This document shows positions 16,486 to 24,899 of a stretch of DNA of 64,000 nucleotides, piece by piece. The translations under genes were made by a program, and so were the position numbers. The DNA is from Klebsiella huaxiensis (GTDB lineage Bacteria > Pseudomonadota > Gammaproteobacteria > Enterobacterales > Enterobacteriaceae). The notes below the pieces were generated by a model. The model ran no database searches. It saw only the letters and a list, made by a program, of their open reading frames with translations, and was not told the DNA's origin. The stretch spans positions 3,410,001-3,474,000 of the forward strand of contig NZ_CP036175.1 in NCBI RefSeq assembly GCF_003261575.2. The letters run 5' to 3'. The stretch's first letter is position 1, and each line of letters begins with the position of its first letter.

Positions 16486-17033
16486 GCTTACCGCCCCTTA
16501 AGTCAATTCCCCTGATTCTTCGCCCGCAGGCATGGCTGCACCGCCGCCACTACGGCGAAGTGCTCAGCCCTATCCGCTGGTGGGGGCGCATTCCGCTGGT
16601 ATTTTACCTGGTATCGATGTTCGTCGGCTATCTGGAGCGCAAACGCTCGCCCCTCGACCCGGTATTGCGATCGCTGGTCAGCGCCCGCATTGCGCAACTC
16701 TGCTTGTGCGAGTTTTGTATTGATATTACCAATATGAAGCTGGCGGAACGTACCGGCAGCAGTGACAAGCTACTGGCGGTCGCCGACTGGCGAAACAGCG
16801 CATTATTCAGCGAGCGTGAGCGGCTGGCACTGGAGTATGCCGAAGCCGCCAGCATGACGCCTCCGGTCGTCAACGATGCGCTGCGCAGTAAAATGGCCGC
16901 GCAATTTGATGTCCAGGCGCTGACCGAACTCACGGCGCTTATCGGTTTACAGAACCTGTCGGCGCGCTTTAACTCGGCGATGGCGATCCCCGCACAGGGG
17001 CTATGCCAGATCCCAACCGATTCAAAACCATAA
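16482..17033 (+). CDS. ynjA: AhpD/carboxymuconolactone decarboxylase-like protein YnjA
   Basis: Product of 183 residues of the AhpD-like alkylhydroperoxidase family, which usually has peroxidase or disulphide-reductase activity. The redox centre CEFC with a nearby acidic/His-type environment is in LCLCEFCIDITNMKLAERTG near residue 80. The start is a TTG at 16482 overlapping the ydjZ stop (TTGA), behind AGAGGAG. The substrate is unknown. Position in the ydjX-ynjE run suggests co-expression with the membrane and ABC genes, but no functional link is established. Confidence 0.85.
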   Translation: MSLPPLKSIPLILRPQAWLHRRHYGEVLSPIRWWGRIPLVFYLVSMFVGYLERKRSPLDPVLRSLVSARIAQLCLCEFCIDITNMKLAERTGSSDKLLAVADWRNSALFSERERLALEYAEAASMTPPVVNDALRSKMAAQFDVQALTELTALIGLQNLSARFNSAMAIPAQGLCQIPTDSKP

Positions 17034-17042
17034 GGAGTGGTT

Positions 17043-18203
17043 ATGCGCAGTTTGTTGATCCTGGCTTTACTATTGATCTCTCCATTGACTGCCAGCGCCA
17101 ACTGGCAATCCACCCAACACGAAGCCCGCGGTCAGACGGTATGGTTTAACGCCTGGGGTGGAGATCCGGCGGTCAACCGCTATCTCGATTGGGTCAGCGG
17201 CGAAGTAAAGCGTGATTACGCCATCGACCTGCGCATCGTGCATATCGCCGACGCCGCAGACGCGGTTAAACGCATCCAGACCGAAGCCCGGGCCGGGCGC
17301 AGTCAAGGTGGTTCCATCGATCTGCTGTGGGTCAACGGCGAAAACTTCCGCACTCTGAAAAGCGCAAATCTACTGCAAACTCAATGGGCGGAAACGCTGC
17401 CCAACTGGCGTTTTGTCGATACCCAAAAACCGGTACGTGAAGATTTCTCTATCCCGACCGATGGCGCAGAATCACCGTGGGGCGGTGCCCAGCTCACCTT
17501 TGTCGCCCGCCGTTCGCAAACGCCTGATGCCCCCAAGAATGCGCAGGAACTGCTGACGTTCGCCGCCGCCCATCCCGGTAGCGTCAGCTATCCACGCCCA
17601 CCGGACTTTACCGGCACAGCCTTTCTCGAACAGCTGCTGCTGACGCTCACCCCGCAGCCCGATGCCCTGAGCCAGCCGCCGCAGGAAGCCACCTTCGCCG
17701 CCGTGACCGCGCCGTTGTGGCACTATCTTGACCAGCTTCATCCTCTGCTGTGGCGCGAGGGTCGCGACTTCCCGGTTTCACCCGCTCGAATGGATGCCAT
17801 GCTGAAAAATGACACCCTTAAGCTATCAATCACCTTTAACCCGCTGCACGCCCAACAAAAAGCGGCGAGCGGAGAGTTGCCGAAAGACAGCTACGGCTTC
17901 GGCTTCAGCGAGGGCATGCTCGGTAACGTCCACTTTGTGGCGATCCCAGCCAACGCGCGCGCCACGGCGGGCGCAAAAGTGGTCGCCAATTTCCTGCTTT
18001 CGCCCGAAGCGCAACTGCGCAAAGCTGACCCGACAGTATGGGGCGACCCCAGCGTGCTGGATCCGGCGAGTTTAACGGATACTCAGCGCCAGGCTATTAA
18101 CGCCGTTGCGCCGCAGAATATGCCGCCGATGCTGGGCGAACCGCACGCCGCCTGGGTTAATGTGCTGGAGCAGGAATGGCTGCGCCGCTACGGTACGCAC
18201 TAA
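17043..18203 (+). CDS. ynjB: ABC transporter substrate-binding protein YnjB
   Basis: Periplasmic binding protein of the YnjBCD importer, 386 residues. A signal peptide (MRSLLILALLLISPLTASA) precedes the mature part, which has the extracellular solute-binding type 1 look (QTVWFNAWGGDPAVNRYLDW). I chose ATG 17043 because AGGAG lies 5 bases upstream; a GTG two codons earlier is less likely. The ligand is not established: the three-gene layout with one fused permease and a short ATPase resembles thiamine and iron-type importers. The 3' end overlaps ynjC by 28 bp. Confidence 0.92.
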   Translation: MRSLLILALLLISPLTASANWQSTQHEARGQTVWFNAWGGDPAVNRYLDWVSGEVKRDYAIDLRIVHIADAADAVKRIQTEARAGRSQGGSIDLLWVNGENFRTLKSANLLQTQWAETLPNWRFVDTQKPVREDFSIPTDGAESPWGGAQLTFVARRSQTPDAPKNAQELLTFAAAHPGSVSYPRPPDFTGTAFLEQLLLTLTPQPDALSQPPQEATFAAVTAPLWHYLDQLHPLLWREGRDFPVSPARMDAMLKNDTLKLSITFNPLHAQQKAASGELPKDSYGFGFSEGMLGNVHFVAIPANARATAGAKVVANFLLSPEAQLRKADPTVWGDPSVLDPASLTDTQRQAINAVAPQNMPPMLGEPHAAWVNVLEQEWLRRYGTH

Positions 18204-19711
18204 CGCAGCTAACCTGGGGATTGGTAGCGCTGATTTATTTGCCGCTGCTCCCGGCCGCATCACTGATGGCGCTGCCAGCGCAGCGTCTCTCCTGCTGGCA
18301 GGCGCTATTTGCCGATCCACAGTTCACTCAGGCGCTAACGGCGACTCTGGTTTCGACGCTGCTGTCGGTTGGCGGCGCGCTGCTTATCACCGCTGCTGTT
18401 GTTGCCGCACTCTGGCCATCGACTGGCTGGCAACGGCTGGTGAGAAGGCTTCCGCTGCTGCTGGCGGTGCCCCACATCGCTTTCGCCACCACTGCCCTGC
18501 TGCTGTTTGCCGAGGGCGGCTGGCTCTATCGCCTCTGCCCCTTTTTATCCCCCACGGTCGACCGCTACGGCATCGGTCTTGGCCTGACGATGGCGATTAA
18601 AGAGAGCGGTTTTCTGTTGTGGGTGGTTTATGGCCTGTTGGATGAGAAGCGTCTGGCCGGGCAGGCCACGGTATTAAAAAGCCTCGGTTATGGTCGCTGG
18701 CAGTGCCTGAATTGGCTGGTTTTACCGACGCTGCTTCCGTCGCTGTCGATAGTGCTGCTGGCGACCACCGCCTGGAGCCTTTCGGTGGTAGACGTCGCGC
18801 TGGTGATCGGCCCCGGCAACCCGCCGACGCTGGCGGTGCTGGCATGGCAATGGTTAAACCAGGGCGATGATGCACAGCAGGCCAAAGGCGCTATCGCCAG
18901 CCTGGTCTTGCTGTTGATCCTCGCCGTGATGGCGACCGGGGCATATGGCGCGTGGCGTCTCTGGCGTCGGCGAATACCGTGCGTTGAGGGAATGCGTCAA
19001 CCGCAGCCACGAGCGCTGGTCGGGAAAACGTTCGCCATTTTCCTGCCGCTGTGCGGTGTAGTCTGCGCCCTGTTTCTTGCGGCGGTCGCGCAAAATACTC
19101 AGCCGGCCAGCGAGAGCGTCAGCAATAGTTTATGGTTGGGGCTATGCTCAGCGCTTATCGGAGCGGTGATTTGCCTGCTGTGGCTGGAGCTTGGACCCTC
19201 CCGCGTCAGTGGATGGATTTGGCTACCACTGGTTCTCCCTGCGTTACCGCTGGCGGACGGGCAATATCAGTTAGCGCTGTATGCATGGCTGGACGGCGAG
19301 TGGCTCACCGTTTTGTGGGGACATCTGCTGTGGGTGGTGCCGTGGATGCTGTTTATCCTGCGCCCGGCGTGGCGTAGTCTCGACCCGCGCACGGTGCTGG
19401 TTGCGCGAACCCTCGGCTGGCAACGGGGGCGCATTTTCTGGCTGGTCACTCTGCCCTCGCTAACGCGCCCTTTGTTAACCGCGCTGGCGGTTGGCTTTTC
19501 AGTGAGCATCGCGCAATATCTGCCAACTCTGTGGCTGGGGGCCGGACGTATTCCAACGCTCACCAGCGAAGCCGTGGCCCTGAGCAGCGGCGGCGATACG
19601 GTAACCCTCGCCGCCCAAGCGTTATGGCAGCTTCTCTTACCGGTGATCTTCTTTGCCCTCACCGCCCTGCTGGCCTGGCTGACGGGCCGCTATCGACAAG
19701 GATTACGCTAA
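18176..19711 (+). CDS. ynjC: ABC transporter permease YnjC (fused two-domain)
   Basis: Inner-membrane permease of the YnjBCD importer, 511 residues, equal to E. coli YnjC. It has two tandem binding-protein-dependent transport domains, like ThiP or FbpB. The EAA-type coupling loops are visible as LGYGRWQCLNWLVLPTLLPS near residue 180 and RTLGWQRGRIFWLVTLPS near 410. About 12 hydrophobic segments can be counted. The start ATG lies inside ynjB and the stop overlaps the ynjD start in TAATG, which argues for tightly coupled translation. Confidence 0.93.
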   Translation: MAAPLRYALTQLTWGLVALIYLPLLPAASLMALPAQRLSCWQALFADPQFTQALTATLVSTLLSVGGALLITAAVVAALWPSTGWQRLVRRLPLLLAVPHIAFATTALLLFAEGGWLYRLCPFLSPTVDRYGIGLGLTMAIKESGFLLWVVYGLLDEKRLAGQATVLKSLGYGRWQCLNWLVLPTLLPSLSIVLLATTAWSLSVVDVALVIGPGNPPTLAVLAWQWLNQGDDAQQAKGAIASLVLLLILAVMATGAYGAWRLWRRRIPCVEGMRQPQPRALVGKTFAIFLPLCGVVCALFLAAVAQNTQPASESVSNSLWLGLCSALIGAVICLLWLELGPSRVSGWIWLPLVLPALPLADGQYQLALYAWLDGEWLTVLWGHLLWVVPWMLFILRPAWRSLDPRTVLVARTLGWQRGRIFWLVTLPSLTRPLLTALAVGFSVSIAQYLPTLWLGAGRIPTLTSEAVALSSGGDTVTLAAQALWQLLLPVIFFALTALLAWLTGRYRQGLR

Positions 19712-20343
19712 TGTTGGCCGTCAAAAACTTAACCCTGGAGCTCGATAAACAGTCGCTGCTGCGCAATGTTGATTTTTCAGTGGTTCCCGGTGAAGTCCTG
19801 ACGCTGATGGGGCCGTCCGGTAGTGGAAAGTCGACCCTGTTTGCCTGGATAGTGGGTGCGCTGGCGGAGAATTTCCGCGCCTCCGGCGAACTGTGGCTGG
19901 ATAATCAGCGCTGCGATAATTTGCCAACCGAGCGGCGACGCATCGGTATTTTGTTTCAGGACGCGCTGCTGTTCGACCACTTCAGTGTCGGGCAAAACCT
20001 GCTGCTGGCGCTTCCTGCGGACATTAAAGGGATGCAGCGAAGAGCGCAGGTGGAACAGACGCTGGAGCACGCCGGGCTGGCGGGTTTCTATTCCCGCGAT
20101 CCTGCGACCCTTTCCGGCGGCCAGAGCGCGCGGGTCAGCTTGCTGCGCGCCCTGCTGGCACGACCGCAGGCGCTGCTGTTGGATGAACCGTTTAATCGCC
20201 TCGACGTTGACCTGCGCGCCGACTTTCGCCAGTGGGTATTCGACGAACTGGCACGTCTGGCGATCCCTGCAGTGCTGGTCACCCATGACAGCCAGGATAC
20301 TCCCATCGGGGGGCGCTGTTTGCATATGAGCCTCTGGCAATGA
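19711..20343 (+). CDS. ynjD: ABC transporter ATP-binding protein YnjD
   Basis: ATPase of the YnjBCD importer, 210 residues, a short ABC protein without a C-terminal regulatory domain. Walker A is GPSGSGKST near residue 34, the Q-loop FQDALLFD near 86, the signature LSGGQSARVS near 133, Walker B LLLDEPFNRLD near 155, and the H-loop VTHDSQD near 190. The start is ATG 19711, overlapping the ynjC stop; the longer frame from 19531 is only read-through of ynjC sequence. Confidence 0.93.
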   Translation: MLAVKNLTLELDKQSLLRNVDFSVVPGEVLTLMGPSGSGKSTLFAWIVGALAENFRASGELWLDNQRCDNLPTERRRIGILFQDALLFDHFSVGQNLLLALPADIKGMQRRAQVEQTLEHAGLAGFYSRDPATLSGGQSARVSLLRALLARPQALLLDEPFNRLDVDLRADFRQWVFDELARLAIPAVLVTHDSQDTPIGGRCLHMSLWQ

Positions 20344-20421
20344 AATCCTGCGCTATCGCAAAGAATTATTCACTGATAACGCGGAGAATTGCCGCTCAAT
20401 TTTCTACTGTCGGGCATTTCG

Positions 20422-21729
20422 ATGAAACGTGTTTCTCAATTGACCGCACTCGCCCTGCTGATGGGGCTTGCTGCTACTTCCACCCTCGCCGCTGAAACCA
20501 TGCCAACGCTCACGCTTTCCACCCTGCAACAGCAGAATGGCGTCACCATTGATACCCGTCTCAGCGCTTTCTATAACGGTTGGCCGCAGAATGCCAACGG
20601 CACGCAAGGCCATGAGCCGCAGGCGCTGAATCTTTCCGCCAACTGGCTTAGCGCCATGAGCGACGAGCAGATCAGCGACTGGGCTAAGCAACATAATTTA
20701 CAGGCAGCAACGCCGATTGCGCTGTACGGCAATGCGGGCGACAACGCCAAAGTCGCTGCGCGCCTTCAGACCGCCGGATTTACCCATCTCAGCACGCTCG
20801 GCGATGCCCTGAGCCATGCAGATCGGCTGCAAAAGCTGCCGCATTTTGAGCAACTGGTTTATCCGCAGTGGCTGCACGACCTTCAGCAGGGTAAAAAGGT
20901 GACCGCCGCCCCTGCCGGACAATGGAAGGTGTTTGAAGCCGCCTGGGGCGCGCCGAAGTTTTATTTGCTCAACCACATTCCGGGTGCCGGTTATATCGAC
21001 ACCAACGAGATTGAAAGCGAACCGTTGTGGAATAAAGTCTCCGACGAGCAGCTTAAAGCAATGCTGGCAAAACATGGTATTCGCCATGACACCACGGTGA
21101 TTCTGTACGGTCGCGACGTCTATGCCGCAGCCCGCGTGGCGCAGATCATGCTGTATGCCGGTGTGAAAGATGTGCGCCTGCTCGATGGCGGCTGGAAAAC
21201 CTGGTCCGATGCCGGGCTGCCGGTCGAGCGAGGGACGCCGCCGAAACAGAAATCCGAGCCGGACTTCGGCGCGACGATTCCGGGTCAGTCACAGCTGATG
21301 CTCAATACCGAACAGGCTCGCGCCCTGCTGCATCGTCAGGATGCTTCGCTGGTAAGCATTCGTTCCTGGCCGGAGTTTATTGGTACCACCAGCGGCTACA
21401 GCTACATCAAGCCGATGGGTGAGATTGCCGGTGCCCGCTGGGGCCATGCAGGAAGCGATTCCACTCATATGGAGGATTTCCATAATCCTGACGGCACCAT
21501 GCGCAGCGCCGATGATATCGCCGCGATGTGGAAATCATGGAATATTCTGCCGAACCAGCAGGTCTCTTTCTACTGCGGCACCGGCTGGCGCGCCTCAGAA
21601 ACGTTTATGTACGCCCGGGCAATGGGCTGGCAAAACGTCTCGGTGTACGACGGCGGCTGGTACGAATGGAGCAGTAATCCGAAAAACCCGGTTTCTCACG
21701 GGGAGCGCGGTCCGGATAGCAGTAAGTAA
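20422..21729 (+). CDS. ynjE: Thiosulfate sulfurtransferase YnjE
   Basis: Exported rhodanese-family sulfurtransferase, 435 residues as in E. coli. A signal peptide (MKRVSQLTALALLMGLAATS) is followed by three rhodanese-type modules. The active cysteine is in SFYCGTGWRASETF near residue 385. In E. coli YnjE transfers sulfur from mercaptopyruvate or thiosulfate in vitro; its in vivo partner is unclear. The start ATG 20422 gives the signal peptide, while the in-frame ATG 20389 would bury it. The gene follows ynjD by 78 bp and ends the operon before a REP cluster. Confidence 0.94.
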   Translation: MKRVSQLTALALLMGLAATSTLAAETMPTLTLSTLQQQNGVTIDTRLSAFYNGWPQNANGTQGHEPQALNLSANWLSAMSDEQISDWAKQHNLQAATPIALYGNAGDNAKVAARLQTAGFTHLSTLGDALSHADRLQKLPHFEQLVYPQWLHDLQQGKKVTAAPAGQWKVFEAAWGAPKFYLLNHIPGAGYIDTNEIESEPLWNKVSDEQLKAMLAKHGIRHDTTVILYGRDVYAAARVAQIMLYAGVKDVRLLDGGWKTWSDAGLPVERGTPPKQKSEPDFGATIPGQSQLMLNTEQARALLHRQDASLVSIRSWPEFIGTTSGYSYIKPMGEIAGARWGHAGSDSTHMEDFHNPDGTMRSADDIAAMWKSWNILPNQQVSFYCGTGWRASETFMYARAMGWQNVSVYDGGWYEWSSNPKNPVSHGERGPDSSK

Positions 21730-21745
21730 TTCGCTTATTGGCAAC

Positions 21746-21873
21746 ATGCGCCGCCGGGAAGCATCCGACCCGGCGCATTTCCCGGAGGCGGTGCTACGCA
21801 CCTGTCCGGGCTACCGGACCGCAGACGACTGTGAACCCGTAGGCCGGGCAAGGCGTCAGCCGCCGCCCGGCAT
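21746..21873. repeat. REP/BIME cluster between ynjE and ynjF
   Basis: Contains three REP-type palindromic units, including 21839-21872 (GTAGGCCGGGCAAGGCG then CCGCCGCCCGGC) and an inverted unit at 21784-21816 (GGAGGCGGTG...CCGGGCTACC). They lie between convergent genes, as is typical of BIMEs. Confidence 0.85.
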
Positions 21874-21885
21874 CAAACATGCTCA

Positions 21886-22503
21886 CTAAACTCCCACCTG
21901 TTTAAGTGTGACATAACCACTCCACACCCGCGTAAAGGTCGTCAGCCAGCACAGCGCGCCAAAAATCCACGCCAGCCAGGCAAACCATTCAGGGAACAGG
22001 CAGCCCAGCACAAACAGCGCAATCGTCTCCGTCCCCTCGGTCAAACCGCCAATGTAATAAAACGATTTGTGGGCATAGCCTGGATTATCTATCTGATGCT
22101 TCGCCGCCAGCGTGGCAAAGGCCAGAAAGCTGCTGCCGGTACCGATAAAAGCAAACAGCAGCCAGCCACCCGCCAACGCATTGTGCGCCGGGTCAGCGAG
22201 GATAAAGCCAAACGGCACCAGCGCGTAAAACAGGAAATCGAGCGAAATATCCAGAAAGCCACCCGCGTCGGTCAGCCCGCGCCGCCGGGCAAGTGCGCCG
22301 TCTAAACCATCCAGCAGGCGATTGAATACTACTGCCGCCAGCGCCGCCTGATACCAGCCCAGCGCCAGAAACGGCAGCGCCAGCACGCCAATCGCAAAAC
22401 CAAACAACGTCAGGCCATCGGGAGAAATTGCGGGGCGATCCAGCAGCGCGGCGATGGCGTTGAGCACGGGTTTAAGGCGAGGATGTAAATGACGGTCAAG
22501 CAC
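21886..22503 (-). CDS. ynjF: CDP-alcohol phosphatidyltransferase family protein YnjF
   Basis: Predicted inner-membrane enzyme of 205 residues. It carries the complete CDP-alcohol phosphotransferase motif D-x2-DG-x2-AR-x8-G-x3-D-x3-D, seen as LDGLDGALARR followed by GGFLDISLD. The family attaches a phosphate-linked alcohol (glycerol-phosphate, inositol, serine) to a CDP-diacylglycerol lipid. The alcohol used by YnjF is unknown. Six hydrophobic segments are apparent. It is convergent with ynjE and divergent from nudG; the start codon is ATG 22503. Confidence 0.92.
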   Translation of the reverse strand: MLDRHLHPRLKPVLNAIAALLDRPAISPDGLTLFGFAIGVLALPFLALGWYQAALAAVVFNRLLDGLDGALARRRGLTDAGGFLDISLDFLFYALVPFGFILADPAHNALAGGWLLFAFIGTGSSFLAFATLAAKHQIDNPGYAHKSFYYIGGLTEGTETIALFVLGCLFPEWFAWLAWIFGALCWLTTFTRVWSGYVTLKQVGV

Positions 22504-22589
22504 AGAGTCTCTCCAGTGGGGTTAGGGTTGTTTGAAAAGCACGAAGGCGGTGATAATAGGCCATTATCCCGCACAGAACGATGATTCAC

Positions 22590-23000
22590 ATGCTAAAAAC
22601 CATTGATGTTGTTGCCGCCATTATCGAACGCAACGGACAAATTTTGCTGGCACAGCGACCTGCACACGCCGACCAGCCCGGGATGTGGGAATTCGCCGGC
22701 GGTAAAGTCGAGCCAGGCGAAACACAAGCTCAGGCGCTGACCCGTGAGCTTCAGGAAGAACTCGGGATCGTCGCCCAACCGCAATGCTATATCGCCAGCC
22801 ATCAGCGCGAAGTCTCCGCCCGCCTGATTCATCTTCACGCCTGGTGGGTCCCACATTTTAGCGGCGAGCCAACAGCCCACTACCACAGCCAGCTACGCTG
22901 GTGTTCGCCACAGGAAGTCTTAACATTCAATCTTGCGCCAGCCGACATCCCCCTGCTGGAAGCCTTTATCGCCCAACGTGCATCTCTCCTTTCCCGCTAA
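22590..23000 (+). CDS. nudG: Nudix hydrolase NudG (CTP/oxidised nucleotide pyrophosphatase)
   Basis: Nudix enzyme; in E. coli it hydrolyses pyrimidine nucleotides such as 5-hydroxy-CTP and 8-oxo or 2-hydroxy purine forms, and so cleans the pool. The product is 136 residues (135 in E. coli). The Nudix box is complete: GKVEPGET, then RELQEELGI about 10 residues on. I prefer ATG 22590 (MLKTIDVVAAIIER) because it matches the family start. ATG 22581, three codons upstream, is possible, as neither has a strong ribosome binding site. Confidence 0.93.
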   Translation: MLKTIDVVAAIIERNGQILLAQRPAHADQPGMWEFAGGKVEPGETQAQALTRELQEELGIVAQPQCYIASHQREVSARLIHLHAWWVPHFSGEPTAHYHSQLRWCSPQEVLTFNLAPADIPLLEAFIAQRASLLSR

Positions 23001-23077
23001 TTTTGTCAGGCTATTGTCATCGTTTTTGATTATGACCAAAGCCTAATTATAAATTTTGCTTTCTGGACAATTTTTCC

Positions 23078-23108
23078 TTGCTTAACTAACGATTCCCGGT
23101 GGTATAGT
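23078..23108 (+). promoter_or_regulatory. Candidate gdhA promoter
   Basis: TTGCTT (23078-23083) and TATAGT (23103-23108) are separated by 19 bp, with an extended GG upstream of the -10. It lies upstream of the ERIC element, so the transcript would contain the ERIC. The long spacer lowers confidence. Confidence 0.45.
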
Positions 23109-23146
23109 CGGAAAATCGGCCTTTTCAAGAGCCGAATCATAATAAA

Positions 23147-23273
23147 TATACCCTAAATAATTCGAGTTGCTTAAAGGCGGCAAGGGAGGGAGTCCCCAGG
23201 AGCATAGATAACTATGTGACTGGGGCGAGTGAGCGTAGCCAACACATAAGCAACTTGAAGTATGACGGGTATA
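23147..23273 (+). repeat. ERIC element (127 bp) in the gdhA leader
   Basis: Full-length enterobacterial repetitive intergenic consensus element: ends TATACCC and GGGTATA, with the internal AATAATTCGAGTTGC and CAACTTGAAGTATGACGGGT blocks. It has about six differences from the copy at 54537-54663. It ends 34 bp upstream of gdhA. Confidence 0.95.
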
Positions 23274-23307
23274 AATGCAATCACAATCATAAGGGGAACT
23301 TATATCA

Positions 23308-24651
23308 ATGGATCAGACGTGCACTCTGGAAGGTTTTCTCGCCCGCGTTCAACAGCGCGATCCAAACCAAACTGAATTTGCTCAGGCCGTCCGCGAGGTG
23401 ATGACCACCCTGTGGCCTTTCCTGGAGGAAAATCCGCGCTATCGTCAGCTGAATTTGCTGGAACGTCTGGTTGAGCCGGAGCGCGCTATCCAGTTCCGCG
23501 TCGTTTGGGTTGATGACCGCAATCAAGTTCAGGTTAACCGCGCCTGGCGCGTACAGTTCAACTCCGCCATCGGCCCGTATAAAGGCGGTATGCGTTTTCA
23601 CCCCTCTGTAAACCTGTCGATTCTGAAATTCCTTGGCTTTGAACAAACCTTCAAAAACGCCCTGACTACTCTGCCTATGGGCGGCGGCAAAGGCGGCAGC
23701 GACTTCGATCCTAAAGGTAAGAGCGATGGCGAAGTGATGCGTTTCTGCCAGGCGCTGATGACCGAACTTTATCGTCATTTAGGTCCGGATACCGACGTCC
23801 CTGCGGGCGATATCGGCGTAGGCGGTCGTGAAGTGGGCTTTATGGCCGGGATGATGCGCAAACTCTCCAACAACAGCGCCTGTGTGTTCACCGGTAAAGG
23901 CCTCTCCTTCGGCGGCAGCTTGATTCGTCCGGAAGCAACCGGTTACGGCCTGATCTACTTCACCGAAGCGATGCTTAAGCGCCACGGTTTAGGCTTTGAA
24001 GGCGCTCGCGTCGCGGTGTCCGGTTCGGGCAACGTAGCGCAATATGCCATTGAGAAAGCGATGGAGCTTGGCGCGCGCGTTATTACGGCTTCCGACTCTA
24101 ACGGCACTGTGGTTGACGAAGCTGGCTTCACCAAAGAAAAACTGGCCCGCCTGATCGATATTAAAGAGCGCAGCCACGGTCGCGTAGCAGATTACGCCCG
24201 CGAATTCGGCCTGACCTATCTTGAAGGCAAGCAGCCGTGGGGCGTACAAGCGGATATCGCTCTGCCGTGCGCAACGCAGAACGAACTGGACGTCGATGCT
24301 GCCCGTCAGCTGATTGCTAACGGCGTGAAGGCCGTCGCGGAAGGCGCCAACATGCCAACCACCATCGCGGCAACCGACCTGTTCCTCGAAGCGGGTGTCC
24401 TGTTCGCGCCGGGTAAAGCGGCTAACGCCGGTGGCGTGGCCACCTCTGGCCTGGAAATGGCACAGAACGCCGCGCGTATGGGCTGGAAAGCGGAGAAAGT
24501 GGACGCGCGTCTGCACCACATCATGCTGGACATCCACCACGCCTGCGTGGAATACGGCGGCGAAGCGAAGCAGACCAACTACGTTCGCGGCGCGAATATC
24601 GCCGGTTTCGTGAAAGTTGCCGATGCTATGCTGGCTCAGGGTGTGATTTAA
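23308..24651 (+). CDS. gdhA: NADP-specific glutamate dehydrogenase
   Basis: Hexameric cytoplasmic enzyme that assimilates ammonia: 2-oxoglutarate + NH4+ + NADPH to glutamate. The product is 447 residues, equal to E. coli GdhA. The N-terminal substrate domain has the lysine-rich PMGGGKGGSDFDPKGKS near residue 125 and PAGDIGVGGREVGFM near 165. The nucleotide domain has SGSGNVAQYA near 240. The start ATG 23308 is preceded by AAGGGGAAC. The mRNA leader seems to include an ERIC element. In Klebsiella relatives the gene is repressed by Nac under nitrogen limitation; I could not confirm a Nac site. Confidence 0.97.
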   Translation: MDQTCTLEGFLARVQQRDPNQTEFAQAVREVMTTLWPFLEENPRYRQLNLLERLVEPERAIQFRVVWVDDRNQVQVNRAWRVQFNSAIGPYKGGMRFHPSVNLSILKFLGFEQTFKNALTTLPMGGGKGGSDFDPKGKSDGEVMRFCQALMTELYRHLGPDTDVPAGDIGVGGREVGFMAGMMRKLSNNSACVFTGKGLSFGGSLIRPEATGYGLIYFTEAMLKRHGLGFEGARVAVSGSGNVAQYAIEKAMELGARVITASDSNGTVVDEAGFTKEKLARLIDIKERSHGRVADYAREFGLTYLEGKQPWGVQADIALPCATQNELDVDAARQLIANGVKAVAEGANMPTTIAATDLFLEAGVLFAPGKAANAGGVATSGLEMAQNAARMGWKAEKVDARLHHIMLDIHHACVEYGGEAKQTNYVRGANIAGFVKVADAMLAQGVI

Positions 24652-24660
24652 TACACCGAT

Positions 24661-24695
24661 AACGCCTCACCGAACAGGTGGGGCGTTTCTTTTTT
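24661..24695 (+). terminator. Rho-independent terminator of gdhA
   Basis: Stem AACGCCTCAC/GTGGGGCGTT (24661-24687) with a short loop, followed by TCTTTTTT. It lies 9 bp after the gdhA stop. Confidence 0.85.
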
Positions 24696-24710
24696 GTTAC
24701 TTAACTTCTC

Positions 24711-24898
24711 TACCCTAAACAATTCGAGTTGCAGGACAAGACACTCGAGCCTTGAACAGCGCTTGCGCTGGCCCCGAAGGGGCGAGGCCGCAGGCCGAGT
24801 AACGCGGCAAGTGAGCGAATCCCTGGGAGCTTACTTTGGTAAGTGACTGGGTTAAACGAACGCGGCCAACGCACATGCAACTTGAAGTATGACGGGTG
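24711..24898 (-). repeat. Long-form ERIC element (188 bp) abutting the J-Sel1 gene
   Basis: ERIC ends are present (TACCCTAAACAATTCGAGTTGC and CTTGAAGTATGACGGGTG), but an insert of about 60 bp follows the GTTGCAGGA block. The insert contains AACAGCGCTTGCGCTGGCCC and GGGGCGAGGCCGCAGGCC, which can fold. The same insert is found in the copy at 63713-63902. Its right end touches the stop codon of the next gene at 24900. Orientation is arbitrary. Confidence 0.9.
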
Positions 24899-24899
24899 T

